Under the pieces are notes generated by a model. The model did not search any database. It was not told where the DNA came from and was given only the letters and a program-made list of their open reading frames with translations. Shown piece by piece: positions 54,776-64,000 of a DNA stretch of 64,000 nt. The DNA is from Phellopilus nigrolimitatus (Eukaryota; Basidiomycota; Agaricomycetes; Hymenochaetales; Hymenochaetaceae). The translations under genes were made by a program, and so were the position numbers. Each line of letters opens with the position of its first letter. The stretch's first letter is position 1. The DNA lies in the NCBI GenBank assembly GCA_021029095.1, contig JAJOHG010000003.1, positions 1,302,001 through 1,366,000 of the forward strand. The letters are read 5' to 3'.

Positions 54776-56023
54776 ATGAACGCTCTTTGTCGCACTCTGA
54801 CTCGAAACCTGCGCACGATGGCCTCGCCGACTCAACTGCTCGAATGCGATCCCGCATCCATCGCATTCCCAGATTCGCTCGACTCCCCAGCCTTGCCAGT
54901 CATCTCATCTCCTTCCACCCTTGACGCTCTCAAGCTCTCAGCGCATCACCTCCTCGCGCTCGATGACGTTGTTGCATTCCCAACGGAGACCGTCTACGGG
55001 CTTGGCGCCAACGCCCTCTCCCCGCCTGCCGTTGCACGCATCTTCGCAGCTAAGGGCCGCCCGCAGGACAACCCGCTGATCGTGCACGTCTCCTCCCTCC
55101 CCATGCTGCGCCGCATCCTCCCAGATGCATACGCCTTCCCGCCGGCCTACTCCACCCTTATGAGCCTCTTTTGGCCCGGACCGCTCACGTTGCTCTTCCC
55201 CGCCGATGCACGCGTTGTCCCGCGAGGCGTCACTGCGGGGCACCCGAGCGTCGCTGTGCGCGTGCCGGCGCACCCCGTTGCTCGCGCTCTCATCGCTCTC
55301 GCCGACGCCCCGCTCGCCGCACCCAGCGCAAATGCGTCGGGCAAGCCGAGCCCGACGCGCGCCGTGCATGTGCTGAACGATCTCGGCGCTGCGGGCCGCG
55401 TGCACGTCATACTCGACGGCGGGTCATGTACGGTCGGCCTCGAGAGCACGGTCGTCGATGGCCTCAGTACGGACGGCCATCTGCGCGTGCTGCGCCCTGG
55501 GGGTGTCACCGTCGAGGACCTGGAGCGCGCCATGCAGACGCTGCCGGAGGAGGGCCGGCCGAGGGTGTTAGTACACAGGCGGGACTACGAGGACTCGGTG
55601 GTGGAGAGTGCGCCGACGACGCCTGGGATGAAGTACCGGCATTATTCCCCGTCCGTGCCAGTGACGCTCCTCATGACAACCTCGAAAGCCCCACCGGGGG
55701 AAGCGTACGTTTCTTTCCCGGACACGTTGACGTCGCTTGCCTCGACGCAGGCGCCACGCAAGATCGGCTTGCTCGCGCCGTCGGATTCGCCACTGCTGCA
55801 GCATCTGTCAAAATCGACTGGTCCGCCAGTCGAGCATTTCGCACTCGGGGCTCGCGCAGACCCGGCGACAAGTGCGGCGCGTCTGTTCGACGGGCTGCTG
55901 ACGCTGGAAAGTGGCGGCGCGGACGTCATCCTCGTCGAGGAGATTTCGGAAGACAACGAGGGTTTGGCCTTTATGAACCGCGCCCGGAAGGCGGCTGGCG
56001 AAATCGTTTACGTGCGCGAATAG
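54776..56023 (+). CDS. SUA5: Threonylcarbamoyl-AMP synthase
   Basis: Intronless, 415 aa from ATG 54776. The YrdC domain (about residues 45-245) has DDVVAFPTETVYGLGANAL, KGRPQDNPLIVHV, FWPGPLTLL, SVAVRVPAHPVARAL, APLAAPSANASGKPSPT and the GLESTVVDG segment. The Sua5 C-terminal domain follows the linker containing SPTTPGMKYRHYSP-like residues. The enzyme makes threonylcarbamoyl-AMP from Thr, bicarbonate and ATP for t6A37 modification of ANN-decoding tRNAs. Residues before the second in-frame ATG (54821) are basic and hydrophobic (LCRTLTRNLRT). The two starts could give mitochondrial and cytosolic forms, as reported for this enzyme in other organisms. Confidence 0.93.
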   Translation: MNALCRTLTRNLRTMASPTQLLECDPASIAFPDSLDSPALPVISSPSTLDALKLSAHHLLALDDVVAFPTETVYGLGANALSPPAVARIFAAKGRPQDNPLIVHVSSLPMLRRILPDAYAFPPAYSTLMSLFWPGPLTLLFPADARVVPRGVTAGHPSVAVRVPAHPVARALIALADAPLAAPSANASGKPSPTRAVHVLNDLGAAGRVHVILDGGSCTVGLESTVVDGLSTDGHLRVLRPGGVTVEDLERAMQTLPEEGRPRVLVHRRDYEDSVVESAPTTPGMKYRHYSPSVPVTLLMTTSKAPPGEAYVSFPDTLTSLASTQAPRKIGLLAPSDSPLLQHLSKSTGPPVEHFALGARADPATSAARLFDGLLTLESGGADVILVEEISEDNEGLAFMNRARKAAGEIVYVRE

Positions 56024-56541
56024 ATTTAGATTAGATTAAATTGTATAAGAAATAGGAAATTTTACCTTCAACGACTGCTAAAGCTCGCCATTTTACAGCA
56101 TAGTATCTTTTCAGCGCGTCCGCTGCCAAGCCCCCGTGGTCTTCCGGACTTCTTCAGCAAAACTATGCACGTCGCGGCCTTTAAGCGAAAAAGATGCTCG
56201 ACCGTTAGACTCTTTACTTTGTATTTTGAAGGCCTAAGGTAGCACATGAAAATATCGCGGCAATACAACGAGTGCTAAGATGCGGTTGATAATCATTTCG
56301 AGTCTTGCCTATTAGTATTATGACTTTCAATACTATCAAAACTGGTACAAATGGTGCTCAGATGATGGTTAGAGTTATACAGGTTGATCCTAGAGAGGTT
56401 TGTGGCTGTAGGGCGCGAATTCGGAGTCCGAATTTCTGAGGACGCGCGCGACGCGTCCGAAGTTGTGGCAACACGTGACCCAAGATATGCAAGACTATCA
56501 GGGTTCGCATTCATTCCGCTCCTAGAAGAGCTTAAATATTT

Positions 56542-56568
56542 GTAAAATAAAATAAAATAAAATAAATA
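56542..56568. repeat. (TAAAA)n microsatellite
   Basis: About five tandem copies of TAAAA. Confidence 0.9.
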
Positions 56569-56646
56569 GAATGTTGTATGTGTGTGTGTCTAAAGAACGT
56601 AAGTGCGAAGCTTTGCATAGAATGAAGAGTGAGGAAAGTCCAATCT

Positions 56647-56653
56647 TATAAAA
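56647..56653 (+). promoter_or_regulatory. Probable TATA box
   Basis: TATAAAA about 75 bp upstream of ATG 56728, supporting the four-exon gene that follows. Confidence 0.5.
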
Positions 56654-56727
56654 TGGCCGATATACATACATGTACATAAGGCCATATCAGAGCATTGTCT
56701 CACGCGACGCTTCTTGACGCATGCCAA

Positions 56728-57309
56728 ATGGGAGCACCTGTACAAGGAATACCAGGAGTCCCGATGGGAGGCCTAGGGCCTCCACCTCCTTTCGAGGAAA
56801 TGTTAGACTTGCTTCGAGTGAATAACGATATGCACAATTTCCCCTGGCCGTCTTTTTTCTGACAGTCTTCGTAGCAAGATCGACTTGCGCAGACAGCGTG
56901 CATCGAGCAACAGCGAGAGATAATGCGTTGCATGAGAGGCCTCAGTCAGTGGCTTGAACGCGATTCTCGCGATCGTCGAGTTGAGTTACAAAGCATCGGT
57001 GCTCGAGTTGATACTTTGAGAGAAGAATTATTAGGGCGGCTTGGTTCTCAACCGGCTGGTGCGCTACTTGAACATTAATATGTGTTGTCTCGAACCTGAA
57101 TCGATGGATCAGGGATGCCTATGCACATGCCTATGCCCATTCCACCCGCCGAGCCAGGCCACCCCCAGGGTCCTTCAGGTATTTCTTTTTCCATCTTCGC
57201 CTCTCGCACTTGTTCATTAACGTCCACACGAACACGTTTAACAGGCACTATGTGGCACAGGAAGGGCAAAGGAAGGATCGCTTTTCCGTGGGGGAAAAGG
57301 CTGTTTTAA
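56728..57309 (+). CDS. Proline/methionine-rich coiled-coil protein (134 aa), unknown
   Basis: Four exons, 56728-56817, 56875-57058, 57113-57178 and 57245-57309, with introns of 57, 54 and 66 bp, all GT-AG and phase-compatible. None of the exons stands out as a long open frame alone. The product starts MGAPVQGIPGVPMGGLGPPP and then has an acidic/basic helical stretch (IEQQREIMRCMRGLSQWLE, VDTLREELLGRLG) that forms a short coiled coil. A Met/Pro block (MPMHMPMPIPPAEPGHP) and a basic end (WHRKGKGRIAFPWGKRLF) follow. I do not recognise it. The consistency of three introns in 580 bp argues against chance. A longer 5' part is possible. Confidence 0.55.
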
Positions 57310-58652
57310 TCCCTTTTATAAAGTCTTTCTTTCACTGCGTTGTGGACTTTTTTGTCAGGTTTCAAGCCATTGTAAGTTTGCGGAAGTTTTGAAGTATAGG
57401 GATGGTTCCTCTGTTGAGTAGGCGGAATTACCACGCAACGGGCTCATAAGGAGAACGAAATTTGTATTTATCATTCTGCCACACCTACATGTACACTCAG
57501 TCTGGAGTTGTTCTATCGCTTGTGCCAGGTCTTATATTCAGCACAGAATGCCACAGACCAATGTCGGTGCCAAGACCCAATTTTCCTCAATATTGTACAT
57601 TCAGGCATCTCAAGATCAATGGCACGAAAGTTTGGCCTTAAGGAATGGAAGAGACATGATGGCTGCAGCTGAAGGTAGCTGGTTCCGGGTGGACCGGGAA
57701 ATTCTTGAAAATAAATGTGACGTCTAACAGGATGCCTGTTAAGCCCTAGAGTCAAGTTTTGACGAACACAGGAGCGAGCGATTGCCATCTTCCTGACTTC
57801 GTGCGCAAGCGCCTAGTACAACAGTGGGATTAGCTTATCCCGTACACATGAAACTTAGATCCCCGCCATTACGGAGCTTCAAGCTCTGGTCCAGTAGTAT
57901 TTGCATGATCGGATTTTAGGTATCTTGGGAGCGTCACTGGCTCGACTGATACCGAGTTAGGGAATTCGATGATAATGCGGGGGTAACCTGCGCATCCTGG
58001 GTCCGTCTCTCAGCGCCCGACGGGAGATGGTAAAAAGATCGTCGTTCCGTGACTCCAAGTGCTCCAAGTGCAACCGGGAGTACTTGTAACAGAGCGCTAA
58101 ATTGCGCTACCGGCGGAGTTGTGTCATTTGTTTCGCTGAGATCCAAATATCGGGATTGAGCGGTGATAATTGAGGCCCGCAGCCAGTAGAAGAAGAAGCC
58201 GGGATACACAGCTTCCTGAAGTCTAACTTGACTCTTGCCTGGTACGAAGCCACATGTGCGCAGAATTCAACCCTGTACAAAGCGGTGAGTAAGATACACT
58301 TCTCCGTCAAATTGCCGGGATCCGCAATTCTCGAGAAGCTCAAAAGGACTTATTCAAGTATCCGTGCCGGCGGGAGAATCACGAAGCATGAGCCCTGGAT
58401 AGGCGTGCGCTCTGCACAGATGAAGTCGCCGGCGTAGGCTCCTGTTTGCACACAAGAACTCTAATGTAGGAGAAGTGAATGGTATCAAATTCAGTCAGAC
58501 TGCATACAGTTCTTACAAAAACACTTAATAGATTTTAGCAGGCCATGTGTAAGTCAACTCGAACAGTAGTCAGGGAGATCAGTGCTGCGAAACCGAAGTG
58601 ATTTTACGCCTCGCTCATAGTCGGAAACTCAGTGAAGCGATACCGAAGACCG
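57310..58652. other. Intergenic, nothing recognised
   Basis: About 1.3 kb with short unsupported frames on both strands. No splice-consistent gene found. Confidence 0.45.
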
Positions 58653-59454
58653 TTAAACTGGTGCCTCGCCATCTTCAACGCTTGCAAGACAGTCCCTGGA
58701 AATCTGTTCTAGGGCGTCAATACGAAATCTAATCGAGCAAATAAATAAATTTAAAGCGCACATGGCCTGTCTGCTGGCACCTGTAGCATGTTTTGTTCCT
58801 ATACGTATCGGCCCCATTCCCATTGGTAACGACAACCTGATCACTGACGCTAGTACCAGGAGGGGCAAGACAGTCCCTGAAGCGTATATTAAGTTCCCGT
58901 TCAATCGAAGAGTGCACAGATTCACTTGCCTCGACATATGGTTTAAACCGCCGCAACGGAAGCACTTGACCGGGGGGAGAGATGCCGTGTTGAGAGAGCG
59001 GCCTGGTGGGGGCGCACGAGAAGAGAACGAGCCATTTCCACCAGCGACGCTCGGGCAGGCTCGCGCAATATGGCCGAAACGACCGCAGCTCTGAAAATGG
59101 GATCGGAGAATGGTTGATTCAACTCGACAGATGCTATTCGTCTGAGAGGACTTACATAGCATTTTTGGTTCCCGCCTTGCACCCTCAAGCTGGGGCATTC
59201 CGCTTGAATGTGGCCTACGCCGCTGCATGAGTAGCATTGCTTCGCGGCGACGGAACGGGGTTGCGGGCACGCTGCAGACTCGTGTCCGGGCTGGCGGCAA
59301 TTGTAACAGAGCCGTTCCTCAGATGTGCAGGCTTCTGCAATGTGCCCCACTAGAAGAGTATTTCTGAGCCCGTTTCCAACGTGATTCGCTTGTCGGATGA
59401 GCACTCACAGTTTCCGCACTTGAAGCAGCCTTTCCTCGAGAACTGATAAGCCAT
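58653..59454 (-). CDS. CCHC zinc-knuckle protein (CNBP/Gis2/Byr3-like)
   Basis: Five exons on the minus strand: 59409-59454, 59156-59349, 58930-59090, 58762-58876 and 58653-58703, giving 188 aa. There are six CX2CX4HX4C knuckles: CFKCGNLGHIAEAC, CYNCRQPGHESAAC, CYSCSGVGHIQAEC, CYSCGRFGHIARAC, CFRCGGLNHMSRDC and CYRCQQTGHISRDC. Ser/Gly-rich linkers separate them. CNBP/Gis2 proteins bind single-stranded nucleic acids and mRNAs and influence translation. Four knuckles are interrupted by introns. The third intron (58877-58929) begins GC (AG|GCAAGT) and is needed to keep knuckle 5. Cytoplasmic/nuclear location is inferred from the family. Confidence 0.92.
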
Positions 59455-60317
59455 CGCTGCTCTACCCGACGCGGTCTTTCCCTAAGTCCCGACTAAACAA
59501 CCTGCTGTTTCAATCCTCGCACTTCCCTCGACCTTCTAACCTCGTTTCCTGCTCTTCCTACCCTCCTTGAGCGCTGCGGTGGGATGGCGATGAGTGAGAC
59601 GGATGAGTGGTCGACAAAGTGTGTAAGCGGCCGACATGATTGCAACAGAGCCGGCCCTAAACATCCTATAAACGGACCCATCTTTCTGCCACGAAACCAC
59701 TATGTTTCGTACATTTATTCTCGTTGACTTTTTGAGATGCAATTGCTGTTTCAACCCACCTATTCTCACGTTTTAAAAGACATGAAATCAATATCAAGTG
59801 TCGACTAAACCGCTTTATCGCAATGAGGCTCTCGCAGATGAATATAGATTCCGAACTTCTTTCTTTTATTGATTTCCTTCCGCACATGGCTAAGTATCTC
59901 CCGATGACCACAACCTTCGCTCGGTGAGGATACTGTGCTTCTCATAAGCTGCTATTTCTGCATGTATTCTCTTTCCTTTTACGCAGGTCGGTGAAATTTA
60001 ATTCTTTCACCAGAGGCGAACCACTTCAGCCTTTCTCAGGCCTCCTGGCGACCTAACGCGAAGTCTGGTCATAAAATGCGCAATATTGAATATAGGTAAT
60101 GTACTACCTTCCCCTCCCCAAACAAAAATACCGTCTCTCCCTGCTTTATTAATGTACGCAATAAAGTCAAAGACTGTGGAAGCCTGCTAATTGTACAAAA
60201 GATAAAATACTAAATTGTTCTATGTATCGCGAACTCGCTCAAATAAATGGAATTCTATAAGTCTCCTACCTCGCTAAAATCGAGCTACTCGTTGCCAATA
60301 ATAATAGTACAGGTGGG
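59455..60317. other. Intergenic, nothing recognised
   Basis: Promoter side of the zinc-knuckle gene, then AT-rich sequence up to the TIR element. No gene recognised. Confidence 0.45.
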
Positions 60318-60744
60318 TGTAGAAAGTCTACGGCCCCCCTAAATAAGGAAGGTGGTTCCCGTGCACGTCGCCCGCGCGTCCATATCGTCGCATTCATTCA
60401 AGAAAAGGCTCAGCAGGATGTCTAAGTGTGAATATCATTCCTTCAACTTTCTTCAAACATATATGATGAAGATACAACATGTATGCAGTCGATTCGAGGT
60501 TGCACCGTTCACTTTCCACTTCTGTCACGTGAGTTGGGCCGTAATTCTGGCCACATTCTCAAGCTCCGTTGCAGGTCCAAACAAGATCCAACCGCAAATA
60601 CTACATAGATACAGTACATTTGGGGTATTTCGAGCTGGCAGCGTGCCGGAGACAATGGTGAATGACGACGGAGGACGCGAATGAGTGTGCGCGACGCGGA
60701 TGGGAACGGCCTTCCTTATTTAGGGGGGCCGTAGACTTTCTACA
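60318..60744. mobile_element. Complete non-autonomous TIR element, 427 bp
   Basis: Both ends begin TGTAGAAAGTCTACGGCCCC and remain inverted repeats for about 40 bp (CCTAAATAAGGAAGG follows on each side). The interior is non-coding and related to 34196-34549 and 39589-39985. I see no clear target-site duplication. It fits a MITE mobilised by an unlinked transposase; the superfamily is undetermined. Confidence 0.85.
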
Positions 60745-63700
60745 TGTATCTACTGAGACACTTATTACGAATGCACGATTTTGCTTTACATGTACAACCT
60801 TCGAGTCCGGCAGGGGTGGCGTCACGCCATGTATTAACGCTTAGTCAGCATCGCGTTGGTTCGAAAAAATCGTCGTGGACGAGCTCCCCATCACCTGCTC
60901 GCTCACCGCTAAGTAAAAAAACCTGCTTTTCTACGTCATGATACTTAGTTATGATGCAGCCGCGTCCATCCGATATCTTCGTAAGTAGATGAGGGTCGAA
61001 TTTGATCAATCTGTTCTGACTGCAGGCGTATGTATGTTTCCCGACTTGTCCCTGAGTGGTATCACCGAGATTCCCGACAGGACTCCGTCGTGTAAAAGGT
61101 TTCTTTTTGACATTCAGGCCGACTCGCCAATCTGCTCTGCTCGGACTTCCTGTGGGTATGTCAGCGCTCACCTACGCTTCTGAACCAATCAAAACCCTAA
61201 AAGTGCGTGATTGGGGACTGCTTTTTTCTTTCTTTCGTTACTCTAAACTCGCACTCTCACTTCGTATTGAGATTGAGATATTCTACTCTTTACCCCGATG
61301 CGGAAGGTTTCCTGAGCTACTTTTTAGCGCCGTAGTGTTATCGTATGCCGCACAAATAGGTGCGGGCATTCGGAGATCCTCCAAGGTACCCGTCGGTCAA
61401 GAGCAACCTCGTATGGTCGGTCTTGTGTGTGCAAGAAAATGAAATTGAGATTCCCCTTTATTATGCCCCTTGCGAAGGTCCTCTGCTTCCTTGCGACTCG
61501 TCATCTCGAGAGACTTGGTATGCAAGAGCTGAGGCTGGTAGCTGAATGTCATGAACTATGCGGACGCAATGACTTGCACTCATGGATATTACCTCTAGTC
61601 TAACAAAATTTTGGTGTGCCGCTCTGTCAAGTAAGCGGTCTTACACATCTACGAAACGGAGAACTGTCTCCAAACCACACTGCGGTTATCAATTGTGGGC
61701 GTGCGTCTCGTCGACTTCGATACATGCCGTTTTACCAAACTAATATATGTATTCCTAGATCTGCGGGTCAGGGCTGAAGGATAGACGCTGGTGGATACTG
61801 GTAAAGCCAACGCTCCTAGCGGCCTCAGGAATTTTATGACATTCACTTCCTCCGTTTTTTTTTTTTGACGTGATCATTCCTTCTACTCGGGCCTGTCTGA
61901 GAAGCGAATCTTTCTTGTCAAATCCTTCAAGCTGCGAGGCCCGCAGCAGCTATACATGTGCATTCCACCTGATGATCTTACATATCGAAGGACAAACACC
62001 TGGTCTCTAGGCGCCAGCTCCCTCCGTAGGACTCGGGAGGCAAAAGACTCCCTTTCTCCACCGAGTAGCGCTGCAGCTTGGCAATTTTCCTGTTATCCCT
62101 TCGAGCTGCTGGTCGTATGGACAGACTAAAATATGTATGGGAAAATCACTCGATCAATATTTTTGTCTTCTCATTCAGGGCAACTGGAGCCGCAGATTGA
62201 TTTGACTCCTAGTAGCGGTCTAAGCACGAGTATGGTCCGACGCGCCATCGACAACTAAAGTTCTAGACTGAGGTGAGCATATTCAGGCTCCCGGAAAACA
62301 TAACTGAATTGATGCATGCGTAATGTCATACTTATGTAGCTCCGACATGTCACCTTCTATACCCAATAGCTAGCAATTCAAGGTCTCGGAAGACAGATGA
62401 GCTCGATATACAGCGAACGCTAATGGTGACCTAGTCTGGAGTCAGAATACCTTCTCCTCCAGGAAGGCTAGACTAAAGACTATTGCTTAGGCAGGCGTAC
62501 TGTGAATGCTGATACTGATCACAGTCATGCGTCGTAGCGCTCAGACATTCGAGGCATCTCCGACAGAATGGACCCACTTCTTACATCGCTTTGGCCGCAT
62601 CAGCCAAATTCTCGTCGGATTTTCTACCGTTTGGGAAGCCCCGACGCACAATGGACATACGGGGACCACGTGTGTGCAAATCGCTTACCGTTTCTGGAAT
62701 GTCCCCTAGCCACTTCCCCTGCTAGGTCGGCTATTGTTCTCAGCAGAAATCTCGATGGGCATTTCAAATTTCAGATGACTGAAGCCGGGCGGCGCGCGGT
62801 GCGGGGAACAAAGATGACCAACTTCGTTATTTTCTCTGCTGTTCATCGGGCAAGGTTAAGTTTGCTTGTCAAAGTCACTTTGAAATTCATTCAAAGTCAA
62901 CGGAACACGTTTCTTACCGACGATGGCGACAATACGAAGGGAACATATTACTCCATCCGAAGTTCTAACTGCTATAATACTCTTCAGTTGTCATTTTTTT
63001 GCATGTTATCATACGCTGGTTTTTATCGAAGTAAGTACTTTCTTAAATCATCCTTCACGCAGTGTATAGAGCTAAATTGGCCAAGGAAGTTACCGACGCC
63101 TCTAGAATGTTAATCGGCGCCCTTCTCTCTGAACCTTCGGCCATACCTGTTGTTCTATTCTGGCGAATGCGTTCACGTCTTTCTTCCGACACTGCGCCTC
63201 AGTGGAGCGGTGCTCAGCAGCCCAACCGGCATCACTGCTCTGCTGATCAACGGAGTGAATGCTGAAATAATTTGTAACGGCTCATACTTTCTGGGAAACT
63301 CTGGGAATGATTGCCTATAGATGCTATGAGTGTCTGGCTTGATATGACTCGTCCCGGCCATAGGGCAAGGGAAAAGAGCTCCGTAACCCCGGTGAAGAGA
63401 TTTTCCTTGTTCTTCCGACTGATCTCTCAGCCCAATGCCTTTGATAGGCAATCGTTTTACTATATCTGGAGAATAACTGATACGAACGAACCGGATGCCG
63501 AAGTCTACCGCTATCAAACACCATGGAGTTTTCAAGAAAAGCGAGCGTCTAGTAATGAGCGCTCGTTTTATGGTGCAAATTCGATATCTGGGTCCTTCAG
63601 GAGGTCTTCGTCGGTCTCTAGTAATTTTTTGATCATCGCGTTGGCGTTGAAACTAGTTCACTTCGCACAGCAGGGACCGCTGTCTTCCCGTTTTCGCCTA

Positions 63701-64000
63701 GCACACGAGGTACGCCCTGAGCTCCGTACTAAATTATTCATACTCCCAGATTCGTTTTCATGTCGATTTTCCTCAATATCTTACTGGTGTATAAGAAGGG
63801 AGCGAGATACTGCCCGAAAATGCATCACACAACTCCTCGAATTCGAGCCCGATCTGCCTCTAAACCAGCAGAGCACTCCTCCAGACCCCTCGTAATTGTT
63901 TAATCGCACTTTATGACGAACCCAACCTGGACGCACAACAACCCATTCGTGCAGGGAGGATGGGACAGCGAGGGTTCCTGGCCCAGCAGCATCTTGTTCT
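60745..64000. other. Gene-poor region, nothing supported
   Basis: Over 3 kb with several open frames of 100-195 codons on the plus strand (for example 62568-63113 and 63311-63895) that lack family motifs, sensible composition or splice structure. It may be degraded transposon sequence, which I cannot assign. Confidence 0.4.

Larger units (their letters stand above)
56024..56727. other. Intergenic with microsatellite and TATA box
   Basis: Contains a (TAAAA)n microsatellite at about 56542-56568 and, at 56647-56653, a TATAAAA about 75 bp upstream of the ATG of the hidden gene at 56728. No gene recognised in the rest. Confidence 0.5.

Noticed and set aside
62568..63895. Two long plus-strand open frames near the right end
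   Set aside because: Amino-acid composition looks random, no motif and no homologous pattern; chance or degraded repeat.
1..64000. CRISPR arrays, operons, prophage or bacterial insertion sequences
   Set aside because: Short spliceosomal introns, U1-C and pol III tRNA features show a fungal nuclear genome; no such structures seen.

Overview
The window comes from a filamentous basidiomycete, most likely a wood-associated agaricomycete (Polyporales-like is an inference). Genes are densely packed on both strands and broken by many 45-90 bp introns. It carries class I hydrophobins, a polyporopepsin-like secreted aspartic protease and basidiomycete-type F-box proteins. All gene models below are my own splice reconstructions from GT-AG (twice GC-AG) sites, reading-frame phase and family conservation.

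Layout. 0-25 kb is ordinary housekeeping sequence: a coiled-coil protein; two convergent aldo/keto reductase twins; an F-box protein; an alpha/beta hydrolase; the N-terminal acetyltransferase NAA10/ARD1; a GRR1-type F-box/LRR protein; a small membrane protein; a cyclophilin-RRM protein; the aspartic protease; a conserved nuclear-looking protein; a 14-3-3 paralogue broken by an in-frame TGA; and U1 snRNP protein C. 27-45.5 kb is the accessory region. Two hydrophobin genes face inward from its edges (the left one frameshifted). Between them lies a family of small secreted proteins (SSPs) that look hydrophobin-derived, and a large inverted repeat (about 30.8-34.6 kb against 39.5-43.1 kb). Each arm carries an SSP gene, a DUF1992 (DNAJC28-like) gene, a decayed second DUF1992 copy and a truncated TIR element. 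The spacer holds a GC-rich, membrane-anchored ubiquitin protease gene and an 86-aa conserved-looking gene. A roughly 1.25 kb inversion (43143-44392) has cut the right-arm SSP gene in two. 46-59.5 kb is again core genome: RRP7, a WBP2-like GRAM protein, CDC7 kinase, an intron-bearing tRNA-Arg(TCG), the DBP8 helicase, SUA5, a hidden four-exon proline-rich coiled-coil gene and a six-zinc-knuckle CNBP/Gis2-like protein. 59.5-64 kb is gene-poor and holds a complete 427 bp TIR element related to the two in the inverted repeat.

How they fit together. The housekeeping genes serve ribosome biogenesis (RRP7, DBP8), pre-mRNA splicing (U1-C, possibly the cyclophilin-RRM protein), tRNA modification (SUA5), replication initiation (CDC7), N-terminal acetylation (NAA10) and ubiquitin turnover (GRR1-like, F-box protein, USP). 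The hydrophobin/SSP block is a young, rearranged surface-protein cluster: its genes share a TATA-containing promoter, related 3' exon-intron architecture and several independent lesions. I regard it as the most interesting part of the window.
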